Assembly (NCBI GenBank): GCA_023426865.1 | Contig: JAEZBT010000031.1 | Coordinates: forward strand, 1-26,312 | Direction: 5' to 3' | Length of the DNA: 26,312 nucleotides | DNA from: Actinomycetes bacterium | Lineage (GTDB): Bacteria > Actinomycetota > Actinomycetes > Actinomycetales > Cellulomonadaceae | Shown: positions 14,734 to 23,130 of the stretch, one piece after another | Layout: each line of letters begins with the position of its first letter | How positions within the stretch are numbered: position 1 is the stretch's first letter | The notes under the pieces: model-generated | What the model was told of the DNA's origin: nothing | The model's database searches: none | The model's input: only the letters and a program-made list of their open reading frames with translations | Program-made: the position numbers and the translations under genes

Positions 14734-17169
14734 TCAGGCGGCGACCCTCATTACAGCCGCGATTTTGATTCCGTCGTAGAAGACGGCATCAGCTTGACCA
14801 GAGATCGGCTCGAAGACGCGCCGAAAACCGCACTCGCTCTGCAACTCATCCATGCGTGCCCTAAAAACCTTCGAACTAACCGGCTTCGACCGCGCAACCT
14901 GGTTGACGAACGTCCAATAGACCTCGTACAGCCCCCGCTCGGAAGTACGCGCACCGGGAACCAACACAATCTGACCGCTTGATGTGATAAACTCGCGCAC
15001 CGAATTGTTCGCATTGCCCATTTGCTGGACGAGCGCAACATGCGACGTCGGCTCAACATAGCCATGATTGGCCACCAGCTCCGGCATTGCCTGCACTGCC
15101 CAGACAGCGATGGCTTCACGCTCCTCGGCAAGAATTTCGTATTGAAGACCGACGATCTTTTCTGACTTGTTCACAGCCTTAGTAAAACAGAGAAAGAGCC
15201 ATCGCCGCGTGAATCCCGCCGACGAGTCGCGCGAACGTGGGATGTGGTTCGAGTTAAACCACTGCGCACAGGTCGGTCTGAAATGGAAGATCGGCCGATT
15301 CTTGTGCTGCGCCGCGATCTCGTCGCCGTCGATACCCGCCTTGAAGGCGGCGCCGTCGATCATCGCGTGCTCGGACAGCTCACCGCAATAGTTGATGAGC
15401 TTGCCGAACATCTGCGCCGGCAAGAACTTATCATCCCACTTGTGTGGTGGAACGGTGCAGACCGCGCCTTCCGGCATCAGGCCCAGCAAAATGTCCTTCA
15501 TCACCGACTTGCCGCTTTCAGGCACGCCGAAGAGGCAGAACGCCTTCTGGAAGCGATACGCCTGCTGGAACATCGTCACCGCGATGGCCTGACGAAGCGC
15601 CTTCAGCTTGTCTTGGTAGTCTTCATCAGCGCCCCAGCAATCGTGCAGGAACGAGAAGAAGCGATGCGGCGCACCGACCTTCTCCGGCTCGTAGCAATAC
15701 GGCAGCGAGTAGGTGCAGCCGTGGCTCGGGTGATGCGGGTGCAGCACGAGATCGGCGGTGAGGAAGCCGTTGGCGAAGTTGATGCCGACAAGGTTGGAGT
15801 CCTTGAGGCCCTTCTTCATCAGGTTCTCAGCGACCTTCAGCACACCCTTGTGATCCGAGTAGCGGCGCGCAGCAGACATCGAGCCGAACTCGGTGGCGAT
15901 GATCTCCAAAATCGTAGCCTCGTGGATCACCTCCCAGTGCGAACCGCGCCATTGCCAGTAGCGGTCGCCTTCCATGCGAACTTCACCGAAGCGCTCAAGC
16001 TCCTTCAGCAGAGCGCGTGCGATCTGCGTATGGTCAGTGCCCTCAAGTTCACCGCGCTCAAGCTCGGTGAGCCGCCGGCGCAGCGTCGACATCGTCACGG
16101 CCTTGCCTGAACAGCCGTTGATGTGGTTGAGGATTTGCTCCTTCTCGAGCGACGACATCGTCGCCGAACCCGAGATGCGGCCGAGCACGTCGTCGACAGC
16201 CTTCATACGCAGCGGCGACTTGCGGTCGTGCAGCTCGAACTGCAGGTCGAGATACTCGACACAGCGCGCAAAGGTCCACTCTTCGCTGTCCTCGCCGAAC
16301 TCCTTGGCCGCAGCGGCGCGCTCTTCGTCCGACAGACCTTCATCCCAGCCGACGGGAAGCGCCTTCTTGCCTTCCATGATGTCGCGCTTGATGAACTCGA
16401 TGATCTTCGAGCGAGCCTTCTGCGGATCGAGCGAGTCACCGGCCACCTTCTCGGTGAAGTTGGCGATCCACGTCTCGATTTCGCCGAACGCTTCGGCCAG
16501 CGTGCGCTCCGAACGCAGCACGGCGCGCGCCAGCAGACCGGCGATGCTCGTCATCGAGCTGTCACGGGCGCCGGAAGCAACCCACTCGACCATCTTAGCG
16601 CTGCCGCGCGTCGAAAGCTCGATGCCGGCGTCCGAGAGCGCGCCCCGGATGATCGTCTCGATGTCACGCGGCAGCGGCGGCAGCTTCGCCAACGCTTCCC
16701 ACAGCGGCATCGTCGCCGTGTACGGCATCATCGTGTCAGGGTGGATCGACGGCGGCAGCACGATCTGCGTGCCTTTGGCCAAGCACTCGACAATCGAGGC
16801 GCCGTTGATGTCCTTGATGCGGAACGTTCGGTGATCGGCACCAATCGGCGACTTGTAGAGATACACCGCGCCCTTCTTACCCCGGCGCACCCACGGCGTC
16901 GGCGGAATGAGGCGTTCGATCAACGCGGTGATCCGCTCGTCGTCGGTATCGAGGTCGATAGCGACGAGGCCCGAGCACGGACCAAGCGGCAGACCGACGT
17001 TGCCGTCGGCGTACTGGCGCACCCACGCGTCTTGCGTGTCCTTCTCGGGCATCTGCGAGCAGAAAACCTGCCAGCCGACCGGCACCGGCGCCTTGTGCTT
17101 CACGCGAAGCGGAATGACGGGGAGGTTCGCCGCCCAGTAGAGCGGCGCGTTCTTAGCGAAAATTTGCAC
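14734..17169 (-). CDS. Prim-Pol/SF3 helicase replication protein
   Basis: An 811-residue protein from a GTG at 17169. Residues about 10-160 form the bifunctional primase/polymerase (Prim-Pol) domain: GNVGLPLG, AIDLDTDD (70-77, metal-binding acids), and GTQIVLPPSIHPDTMMPY (133-150). Residues about 490-800 are an SF3/D5-type helicase: Walker A FGVPESGKS (547-555), Walker B LINYCGELS (591-599), motif C WFNSNHIP (637-644) and arginine finger FTRRW. Phage, P4-like satellites and integrative elements use this architecture to prime and unwind their own origin. Its promoter region is shared with the divergent integrase unit and holds two copies of the CTTGTCCC palindrome. It precedes the defence trio on the same strand with a 151-bp gap, so read-through is possible. 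It implies replication after excision. Confidence 0.9.
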   Translation of the reverse strand: MQIFAKNAPLYWAANLPVIPLRVKHKAPVPVGWQVFCSQMPEKDTQDAWVRQYADGNVGLPLGPCSGLVAIDLDTDDERITALIERLIPPTPWVRRGKKGAVYLYKSPIGADHRTFRIKDINGASIVECLAKGTQIVLPPSIHPDTMMPYTATMPLWEALAKLPPLPRDIETIIRGALSDAGIELSTRGSAKMVEWVASGARDSSMTSIAGLLARAVLRSERTLAEAFGEIETWIANFTEKVAGDSLDPQKARSKIIEFIKRDIMEGKKALPVGWDEGLSDEERAAAAKEFGEDSEEWTFARCVEYLDLQFELHDRKSPLRMKAVDDVLGRISGSATMSSLEKEQILNHINGCSGKAVTMSTLRRRLTELERGELEGTDHTQIARALLKELERFGEVRMEGDRYWQWRGSHWEVIHEATILEIIATEFGSMSAARRYSDHKGVLKVAENLMKKGLKDSNLVGINFANGFLTADLVLHPHHPSHGCTYSLPYCYEPEKVGAPHRFFSFLHDCWGADEDYQDKLKALRQAIAVTMFQQAYRFQKAFCLFGVPESGKSVMKDILLGLMPEGAVCTVPPHKWDDKFLPAQMFGKLINYCGELSEHAMIDGAAFKAGIDGDEIAAQHKNRPIFHFRPTCAQWFNSNHIPRSRDSSAGFTRRWLFLCFTKAVNKSEKIVGLQYEILAEEREAIAVWAVQAMPELVANHGYVEPTSHVALVQQMGNANNSVREFITSSGQIVLVPGARTSERGLYEVYWTFVNQVARSKPVSSKVFRARMDELQSECGFRRVFEPISGQADAVFYDGIKIAAVMRVAA

Positions 17170-17241
17170 GATGTTTTAAGCTCCGTTTGAGGAGTTGTTC
17201 AGATCATCCACGAACACAAGGTTCGCTACCCCCTTGTTGGA

Positions 17242-17258
17242 TTCGTCCCAGGGACAAG
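17242..17258. promoter_or_regulatory. Imperfect palindrome, site B (candidate operator)
   Basis: TTCGTCCCAGGGACAAG followed by AGCA. Its 11-bp centre GTCCCAGGGAC is a perfect palindrome. It shares 16 of 18 bases with site C (17332-17349 versus 17245-17262). It lies 73 bp upstream of the primase start. Confidence 0.55.
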
Positions 17259-17328
17259 AGCATTTCCTCCGAACGCCGAAGCCGCCCCCTTTAGGCGGGT
17301 GTCCAATGAATCGGCGGCAGCTCAGTCA

Positions 17329-17345
17329 CTTGTACCCGGGACAAG
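17329..17345. promoter_or_regulatory. Imperfect palindrome, site C (candidate operator)
   Basis: CTTGTACCCGGGACAAG followed by AGCA; the arms CTTGT and ACAAG pair perfectly around seven bases. It lies 48 bp before the ATG of the integrase companion gene. Together with site B, 87 bp away, it could let one regulator control replication and integration divergently. Confidence 0.55.
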
Positions 17346-17393
17346 AGCAAACTCGCGGCTCACAACATGCACGCGCCATGCAATTGGTGGCTT

Positions 17394-17597
17394 ATGACCA
17401 GACGCCGCTATCCTACCCCTAAACAGATCGCACACTTGACCAATCTCGCCCGTGCAGCTGGAATTGCTCGCGTCGGCGCAGTGACTTTCTCCCCCGACGG
17501 CGCCGTGCGATTTACAGGTGCGAAATACGCCCGAACTGAAGAAGACGAGATCGCGCAAGCGGCTGCAGAATTGGAGGCGGCTGTTGGCGCTTCCTGA
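17394..17597 (+). CDS. Small integrase-companion protein
   Basis: A 67-residue protein from ATG 17394, which has GGTGG five bases upstream; an in-frame ATG at 17367 is an alternative. The sequence has a basic start (MTRRRYPTPKQIAHL), a helix, then VGAVTFSPDGAVRFTG, then an acidic helix. The PDGxxRF-type strand resembles small proteins commonly found directly before tyrosine recombinases in alphaproteobacterial islands and prophages; this is my recollection of such neighbourhoods, not a search result. Its end overlaps the putative integrase TTG start by 14 bp, a layout that suggests translational coupling. A role as recombination directionality factor or integrase partner is plausible but unproven. 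Confidence 0.7.
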   Translation: MTRRRYPTPKQIAHLTNLARAAGIARVGAVTFSPDGAVRFTGAKYARTEEDEIAQAAAELEAAVGAS

Positions 17598-18807
17598 GGC
17601 TCGCCGTACGCAGAAACAGAGCAATGGCGTCTGGTATGTCCGCCTTACGCTCGGCCGAGCGAAAGGCGCGCCCGTTCTCGGGACCTACAAGGCTTCAACG
17701 CTGGCCGAATGCCACCGGGCCATTGAGGCTGACGAGGATAATCTGCGTGAGCGCTACAACGCCCTCGTCAAGGGCGCGCCCGCACTCGACACGGTTTGCG
17801 GGCTCTTCAACGCCTGGGAGCGGTCCTCTGAGTTTAAAGCCAAAGCTGAGTCGACGCAGCGCGAGCGTGTGCGCCTCATTCAGCGGATAAAGGAGACCGC
17901 GCTCGGCAAAGCCCGGACAGCGGCGCTGAAGGCCGCGAATGCGACAGGGATCATCACCAAATGGCGTGATACTCTAGTCGAGAAGCATGGCGCGCGCACC
18001 GCCGACGCTTGCAAGGACGTCCTCAGCGCAGCGCTCAGCTGGCACGTGCGTCAGGGCAACCTGAGTCGCAATCCGGCCATCGGCATTCCGGACGTCTACG
18101 CCAGCGACCGTTCTGACCTGATCTGGGAGCCAGCCCATGTCGAAGCCTATCTTGCGCACATCAAGGCGGAGATTGACCGTGTTTGGCGCGAAGAGCCTGC
18201 CCTCGTGCTCGACCAAAAGGCGGATGGGAAGTTCTACCCCAAGCGGCGAGCGGACGGCTCGCCGCGCCTAAATACACGGCGCATCGCCATGATCCGCAGG
18301 TTGGCAAACGCGCGCGACGCCTTGTTGCTTGCGCTCGATACCGGAATGCGGCGCGCCGATCTCGCAAAACTCGCCTGGATTCATCTCCAAGAAGCCGGCG
18401 TGATCAAATACACGCCCTCTAAGAGCCGCAACCGGGCAAAGTCTTCAGGCAAGAAGGCGCGCCTGGTCGTATTGCCGGTGCTGTCGCGCGCGGCTCGGGT
18501 GATCGCCCGCCGCCAAGAGGCACGAGGCGCAGACGATGTCTTCCTCATCGGCAACTACACCGCACACAGCTTCGGCACGCTGGTTTCAGACATTGCAAAA
18601 ACCGTGGGCATCGGCCGGCACTTGCACGATGCTAAGGGCACCTTTGTCACGCGCCTAAAAACCGAAACGGATCTCACCGATCAGGAGATCGCCCAACTTG
18701 TGGATTGGTCGCTCCAGAACGTGCAGAGCATCGTTCACTCCTACGTGTCCGGCGCCGCAGTGGCCGAGGCGCTCCGCCAACGCTTCAAGAAAAAGAACGC
18801 GGGCTGA
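17584..18807 (+). CDS. int: Tyrosine recombinase (island integrase)
   Basis: A 407-residue protein. I place the start at TTG 17584, with GGAGG six bases upstream and inside the end of the companion gene; a GTG at 17518 would add 22 unlikely residues. An N-terminal arm/SAM-like DNA-binding part runs to about residue 175. The catalytic domain follows: box I LDTGMRRADLAKL with R256, a beta-hairpin lysine region (TPSKSRNRAKSS), box II HLHDAKGTF with H348, VDWS with W375 in the second His position (as in Cre), and nucleophile Y387 in IVHSYVS. The usual HxxR arginine is lysine (K351, codon AAG). It is the only recombinase here and thus the likely agent of tRNA-Pro integration. It sits in the middle of the island, not beside an att site. 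Confidence 0.9.
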   Translation: MALPEARRTQKQSNGVWYVRLTLGRAKGAPVLGTYKASTLAECHRAIEADEDNLRERYNALVKGAPALDTVCGLFNAWERSSEFKAKAESTQRERVRLIQRIKETALGKARTAALKAANATGIITKWRDTLVEKHGARTADACKDVLSAALSWHVRQGNLSRNPAIGIPDVYASDRSDLIWEPAHVEAYLAHIKAEIDRVWREEPALVLDQKADGKFYPKRRADGSPRLNTRRIAMIRRLANARDALLLALDTGMRRADLAKLAWIHLQEAGVIKYTPSKSRNRAKSSGKKARLVVLPVLSRAARVIARRQEARGADDVFLIGNYTAHSFGTLVSDIAKTVGIGRHLHDAKGTFVTRLKTETDLTDQEIAQLVDWSLQNVQSIVHSYVSGAAVAEALRQRFKKKNAG

Positions 18808-18833
18808 GCCAGCTTGACCTGACCCAACCTCAA

Positions 18834-18856
18834 CGGGCCACGGCGGTGCCGGCCCG
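18834..18856. terminator. Short inverted repeat after the integrase gene
   Basis: CGGGCC (18834-18839) and GGCCCG (18851-18856) can pair between the convergent integrase and NACHT genes. There is no T-run. The rest of the 226-bp gap (18808-19033) holds nothing I can support beyond a 27-codon frame. Confidence 0.25.
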
Positions 18857-19033
18857 CCATCGCTCGATGAGCATCAACATACCGCCAGCGTTGAGGCCAA
18901 CGAATTTACCACAAGCCGAGCGGGCTTCAATGGCTCGAACTCGCCGATAGCGGCCGATAGGCCTTGGTTGCCTCGCAGTCAAAAAGAGACACCTTCGCGA
19001 CATTCGTACTAAGCATTGCTTGCGTCATAGAGA

Positions 19034-22000
19034 TCAAAGACCGTTGAGTGAACGCAACAATGATTGCGCGCCCTTGAAAAACGCCTCGTGCGTAAGTTCG
19101 GCTTCGGTGGCAGCGTCAACCACTTCTCTCAGCATGCTTTTCGCGCGTTGCGTGTGACCCAATGCGATAAGCACCTGTGCGTAGGTGAAGGCGGATATCA
19201 GGGTCGAATAATGGTTGCCACCGAGCGTGCTCTCCTTCGCCGTAAGCGCCGCTTTTAACAAGGCTTCCGCATCATCGTACCGTCCTTGCGCCAGAACTGA
19301 AGTCGCGAGGTTGCTGAGCGATATGAGTGTATCCTCGGCGTCTGCGCCCAGTATTCGGAGTCTGCGTTCAAAAGTGTCTCGGTGCAGTCTTTCGGCGTCC
19401 GAGTGGCGACCAAGGCTGCTGTACATGCCCGCCAAATTGTTTGCCCGTATCAATGTGGACCGATTATCTGGCCCAAGTTCCCGTCTCATTCTTTCAAGAA
19501 GTGCTTCTTGAGTGCCAAGCTCGTCCTCGCCGTGCGAGGTGAGCGCCGCCCGAATATCACCCTCCAAGCCAGCTATTGAGAGAGCGATGCGCCCACTTCC
19601 GCGCCATTCCTGCCCGAAGCGCGAGTTTAACGCTTCAAGGACTTCTAGTGCACGTGCTGGATTGCCTGTGTCGCGCGCAAGCAGCAGCGCATTAAGAAGG
19701 TTGCCCCTGAACTCGTCATCTATTTCGTCGCTGTGCGACAGAACCTCAAGAAAGTAGTGGGCCACCTCTGCCGCGAAGGGTCCGCGTTCGCTTCGTTGCA
19801 ATAAAAGCCGACAAAGTTCGGGGACAACGAGATATTTCGGATTGAAGTAAGCGGTATTCTCGCGCTCCAGCGCCCCCTCGATCTCGGAATGATATGTTGA
19901 CCAGCGCTTTGCGAAGGCCGCAATCGCCCGGTTGCCCTTACGGTCGTAGTCCGACCAGTACTCGAACAGGCGCGCGCGACAATCATGCTCCAAGAACAAA
20001 GCTACATTGTCGATGCTGAATACTGCATCCTCGAAAGCTGCGTTCTGTTTGGCTCGCGCGAGCTGCCAAGGCCATTCCTCAGCCCTCCTTCCGATATCAG
20101 GATGGTTTGAGAAGTGATCTGCGATAGTTAGGTGAGCAGCGCGAGCATCCTCATCAGCTCCGAGATAGCGCGTCGCCACAGCTTTACCCAGATAATCATG
20201 GCCAAATGCGATTCGACCTTGCTGGTCACGCAGACCATCGCCCAGGCCATCACGTAAAGTCGCCCAGGCGAGCGGCGATGCGCCGGTGATGGCGAGAATT
20301 TCCGCTTCCTCTAGGCCGGCGCGGCTTGCCCAGACCAGCGGCAGCGTTGTCGCGACAAGGCCGGGTTCGCAATCCTCATCCAGACGCCTCAGAACGCGAT
20401 CGAACAGGTCGGACATGTCGCGCGCTCCTCGGTAATCTTCGAGCCGCTCAGTGAGACGAGAATGGTCGGCCGAAACGCGCAATTCCTCCAATACGGTCCT
20501 CAGATAGAGCGGCGAACCGGCAAGCTCCTGGGCTGCCGGCTGCAAGAGGCGGGCGATGTGTTGTTGCTCCAACGCGCGCCGCCAGCGCGCCAGCGTCCCG
20601 GCGATGAAATCCCGTTGCTCCTGCTCGCTAAGCGGCCTGACATCGCGCGGTGCAAACCCGCGCGCCAACGCCGCCGTCTGAGCCTCACAGGGAAGGCTCG
20701 ACGCCAGCCAATGCACTCTCGGCGCGATGGGCAACCACCGCAAATTCTGCTCGCGCGACAATTTGTCGAGGCCGTCGAGTGCAATGAGCACACGTATGCC
20801 GCTGCGCTCTGCGCCCACACCCACCTGCGCCAGACGTTGCGCCAGCGCCGCCGACAAATTCATCAGTTCCGCATTGTCGCCCGGCAGAGCAATGGTCTCG
20901 CCTGCGGCGCGGTTCAGGTGCTCCCAAAGCCTTCGCATGATCAGCATCGGATCGGCGCTGTCGGAAGAGGCCCCCAGATAGTGCTCGAAGACGATGTCGT
21001 TCGGATGCGCTTTGCGCCACGTGTGCAGCCAGTTGGCGACCAGAGTAGACTTGCCGCTGCCCGAAGCGCCGGTGATGAGAAGCGGCGCGGCGTCTTTCGC
21101 CTCCATCCAGCGATTGAGATCGCGTATGTAGCCCTCGGCGCCGACATGGAGGCCGCGCCGCTCGCGCGCATAGGCCCGATGCAGGCGCGCGGTCTGCTCA
21201 AAGACGTCGGGTGCCTCCGCCTCGGGGAAACGCGCCTCCAGCAGCGCATCGAGTGCCGCGGTGACCTTGGGTCCGATCTCCTCTGGTCGAGTATAGGGTT
21301 CGATGCGGGCTCTCTGGCCAATCCTGGCTTTGATGTCCGCCAGCTTGGCGCGCGCCGCCTCAGGTTCTTCGCCAGCGCTCGCGCGGTCGGCCTCCATTAA
21401 ACTCGCGCGCCAATCCCAGTTCGAATCGCGCTCGAAAATGAACGCGCGCGCCGCGGTGTCTGGATCGGAGAGCACGCCATGCATGATCTCCATCGCCGTG
21501 ACACTGGCACCCTGCGCATCGGCGAGGACGGGATAGTCCGCCTTAAGTTTCTCCGTGAGCGCCGCCGGCGGCGGGACCCAGCCATAACGGTCCCCGAGCA
21601 ATCCAATGAAGTACGGACGGCAACGGTCGATCTCCGCGAGCAACGTCGGCAAGGCTTCGCCACGCTCTTGCTGCTCCTTGGTGATGCCCCAGCGGAGATC
21701 AACTTCAAACAGCTCAACGCCGCGCGCACGGTACTTCGCGCGCAGCGACGGGAACGTTTTGGTCACGAGTTCATCGCGCTCGCGCTGCATGTCGAGGAAC
21801 GTCGATGACACAAACACGCGCACCGAGCGGTTGTCTTCCTCTTCATCCAATTTCGGCGTCGTCGTATGGGAGACGACAAGCTGTGCCGGCGTCGGCCGCA
21901 TTGGCGCGACGTGCGGAGGTTCAGGCGCGCGCCGCGATTGCGCTGGCGCCGACTCGCGCTTCGTACACGTCTCAGATGTTCGCGATCCCGGCCAGGCGAG

Positions 22001-22156
22001 CCGCAGGACCAGCGCACTTAGCAGCATCATGGCCGGCCCCGCTGCCAGAAGCGCCCAGTCTGGTGCCTGCGCGATGCTGGTTTGCCAGCCGTCGAGCCAC
22101 GCCTGTTGCATCAGCCATTCGCGGAGCTGCGCCGCTGTTTGTCTGAGCCAGTCCAT
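19034..22156 (-). CDS. Membrane-anchored DUF4062-NACHT-TPR STAND protein
   Basis: A 1040-residue protein from ATG 22156 (a GTG at 22162 is possible). Numbered from the GTG: a hydrophobic segment at 36-57 (DWALLAAGPAMMLLSALVL...) predicts one membrane span; a Pro/Arg-rich linker follows; DUF4062 covers about 113-200 (VRVFVSSTFLDMQRERDELV, VDLRWGITKEQ, FIGLLGDRYGWV). A STAND/NACHT ATPase has Walker A TGASGSGKSTL (363-373) and LIALDGLDKLS (458-468). Kinesin-light-chain-like TPRs fill about 890-1020 (LIRANNLAGMYSSLGRHSDAE, LSNLATSVLAQGRYDDAE). The same order (DUF4062, NACHT, repeats) occurs in animal NPHP3/TEP1/NWD1-like proteins. Bacterial STAND proteins of this build are often defence sensors, with the repeats binding a phage trigger and the N-terminal domain as effector. 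A lone gene with its own control. Confidence 0.85.
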   Translation of the reverse strand: MDWLRQTAAQLREWLMQQAWLDGWQTSIAQAPDWALLAAGPAMMLLSALVLRLAWPGSRTSETCTKRESAPAQSRRAPEPPHVAPMRPTPAQLVVSHTTTPKLDEEEDNRSVRVFVSSTFLDMQRERDELVTKTFPSLRAKYRARGVELFEVDLRWGITKEQQERGEALPTLLAEIDRCRPYFIGLLGDRYGWVPPPAALTEKLKADYPVLADAQGASVTAMEIMHGVLSDPDTAARAFIFERDSNWDWRASLMEADRASAGEEPEAARAKLADIKARIGQRARIEPYTRPEEIGPKVTAALDALLEARFPEAEAPDVFEQTARLHRAYARERRGLHVGAEGYIRDLNRWMEAKDAAPLLITGASGSGKSTLVANWLHTWRKAHPNDIVFEHYLGASSDSADPMLIMRRLWEHLNRAAGETIALPGDNAELMNLSAALAQRLAQVGVGAERSGIRVLIALDGLDKLSREQNLRWLPIAPRVHWLASSLPCEAQTAALARGFAPRDVRPLSEQEQRDFIAGTLARWRRALEQQHIARLLQPAAQELAGSPLYLRTVLEELRVSADHSRLTERLEDYRGARDMSDLFDRVLRRLDEDCEPGLVATTLPLVWASRAGLEEAEILAITGASPLAWATLRDGLGDGLRDQQGRIAFGHDYLGKAVATRYLGADEDARAAHLTIADHFSNHPDIGRRAEEWPWQLARAKQNAAFEDAVFSIDNVALFLEHDCRARLFEYWSDYDRKGNRAIAAFAKRWSTYHSEIEGALERENTAYFNPKYLVVPELCRLLLQRSERGPFAAEVAHYFLEVLSHSDEIDDEFRGNLLNALLLARDTGNPARALEVLEALNSRFGQEWRGSGRIALSIAGLEGDIRAALTSHGEDELGTQEALLERMRRELGPDNRSTLIRANNLAGMYSSLGRHSDAERLHRDTFERRLRILGADAEDTLISLSNLATSVLAQGRYDDAEALLKAALTAKESTLGGNHYSTLISAFTYAQVLIALGHTQRAKSMLREVVDAATEAELTHEAFFKGAQSLLRSLNGL

Positions 22157-22543
22157 GCCCACCCCCGACGGGTGATGCTAGCAGGCCGTCGGATCACGTG
22201 TACTAACTTTCGCCGCCCTCGTCCCGGCTCAAACAAACGCCAGCATTGCGTTGAGGCAGCCGTTCAGCGCGCGCACTAACCCGGCACGACAGGGCCAATC
22301 ATAGCGGCCGTCCCGTTCGCTCAAGCGGCTGTAGTTAGCCCCTTCCCTGCCGTTCGATCCCATAGGAGACCTTCGCGCTCGCCTCCAGCAAAGCAGACAG
22401 CGCATGCCTATTGCGCGACGAAATCGCGTTTTTATGGCTTCCACTTGGGTCGCCGTCGTTGGCAAGATTGAGCGCTATGGCACCGCCGGCTTGAAAAGGG
22501 AGGGTGATGCCGTAGGCAATCGTCAGGGCTAATGGAGGCGGGG
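22157..22543. other. Intergenic stretch between divergent genes
   Basis: These 387 bp separate the NACHT gene from the TM/winged-helix gene and should hold both promoters. A 78-codon minus-strand frame (22229-22465) resembles nothing I know and has no ribosome site. I see no repeat or strong hairpin. Confidence 0.35.
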
Positions 22544-22960
22544 ATGCTCTGGTCGGATATTATTTCAAACCCAGCAACCATCGCAGCGCTCGTCGCGCTG
22601 TTGACCAGCCTATTGGCGCAGATCGCCACTGCATCCAGAATGAAGCGCGAGTTCATGTTGGAGAGCCGAGCGGAGGCGGTGGCGCTAGCTCTTTTGCGCC
22701 ATCCGAAGTGGGCGCTTCGAAGCTTCGATAAAATCAAGGCGCGGCTCGGCGGGTTCGACGATGACGAGCTACGCCGAATCCTTGTTCGTGCCGGCGCGGT
22801 CAGATTTCGTGCGATGGACGGCGAAGAATACTGGGGCTTGTTGCGCCGAAATCGCCGCTACCTGGATGGCAATAATGTGCCCAGCCGAGACTCGAGAAAT
22901 TATTCGGCGAATGACTCTCGTTGGAGCGATCCGCCGCCGCCGCCGCCGCCGCGCGCGTGA
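22544..22960 (+). CDS. Small TM protein with winged-helix-like domain and polyproline tail
   Basis: A 138-residue protein from ATG 22544, preceded by GGAGG seven bases upstream. A single hydrophobic segment (NPATIAALVALLTSLLAQIA, about residues 8-27) is followed by a basic helix and a globular part: LRHPKWALRSFDKIKARLGG, DDDELRRILVRAGAVRF, DGEEYWGLLRRN. The helix-helix-strand-strand order ending in EYWGLL looks like a winged helix and resembles small C-terminal modules seen in membrane-linked bacterial proteins, but I cannot name the family. The protein ends in seven prolines encoded by a CCG tract (about 22931-22953). Function unknown. Confidence 0.65.
   Translation: MLWSDIISNPATIAALVALLTSLLAQIATASRMKREFMLESRAEAVALALLRHPKWALRSFDKIKARLGGFDDDELRRILVRAGAVRFRAMDGEEYWGLLRRNRRYLDGNNVPSRDSRNYSANDSRWSDPPPPPPPRA
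22931..22953 (+). repeat. CCG trinucleotide tract
   Basis: About seven tandem CCG units, followed by GCGCGCG, encode the polyproline tail of the preceding protein. Such tracts are prone to slippage, so the C-terminus could vary between strains. Confidence 0.7.
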
Positions 22961-23130
22961 TGGCGTTAGGTCTATTTGGAAGCGTGATCTCTGCCGCCAA
23001 ATCCCATAAGCGGCCTTTCCCGCTTCACCGCCGAAGAACGGGTGATTTTATCATCCGTGTTTTCGGCCTCACGCCTCTTTCGCAATTCGCTCGCTGCACT
23101 ACTCTTTGGGCCCTCCAGGGGGAGCCACAC

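Noticed and set aside
16123..17190. A 355-codon plus-strand frame opposite the primase
   Set aside because: Arg/Val-rich shadow of the Prim-Pol/SF3 gene, without any recognisable motif.
22960..23130. In-frame extension of the secreted protein upstream to ATG 22960
   Set aside because: The added 57 residues are Arg-rich and would bury a clear signal peptide that has its own GGGGGAG ribosome site.
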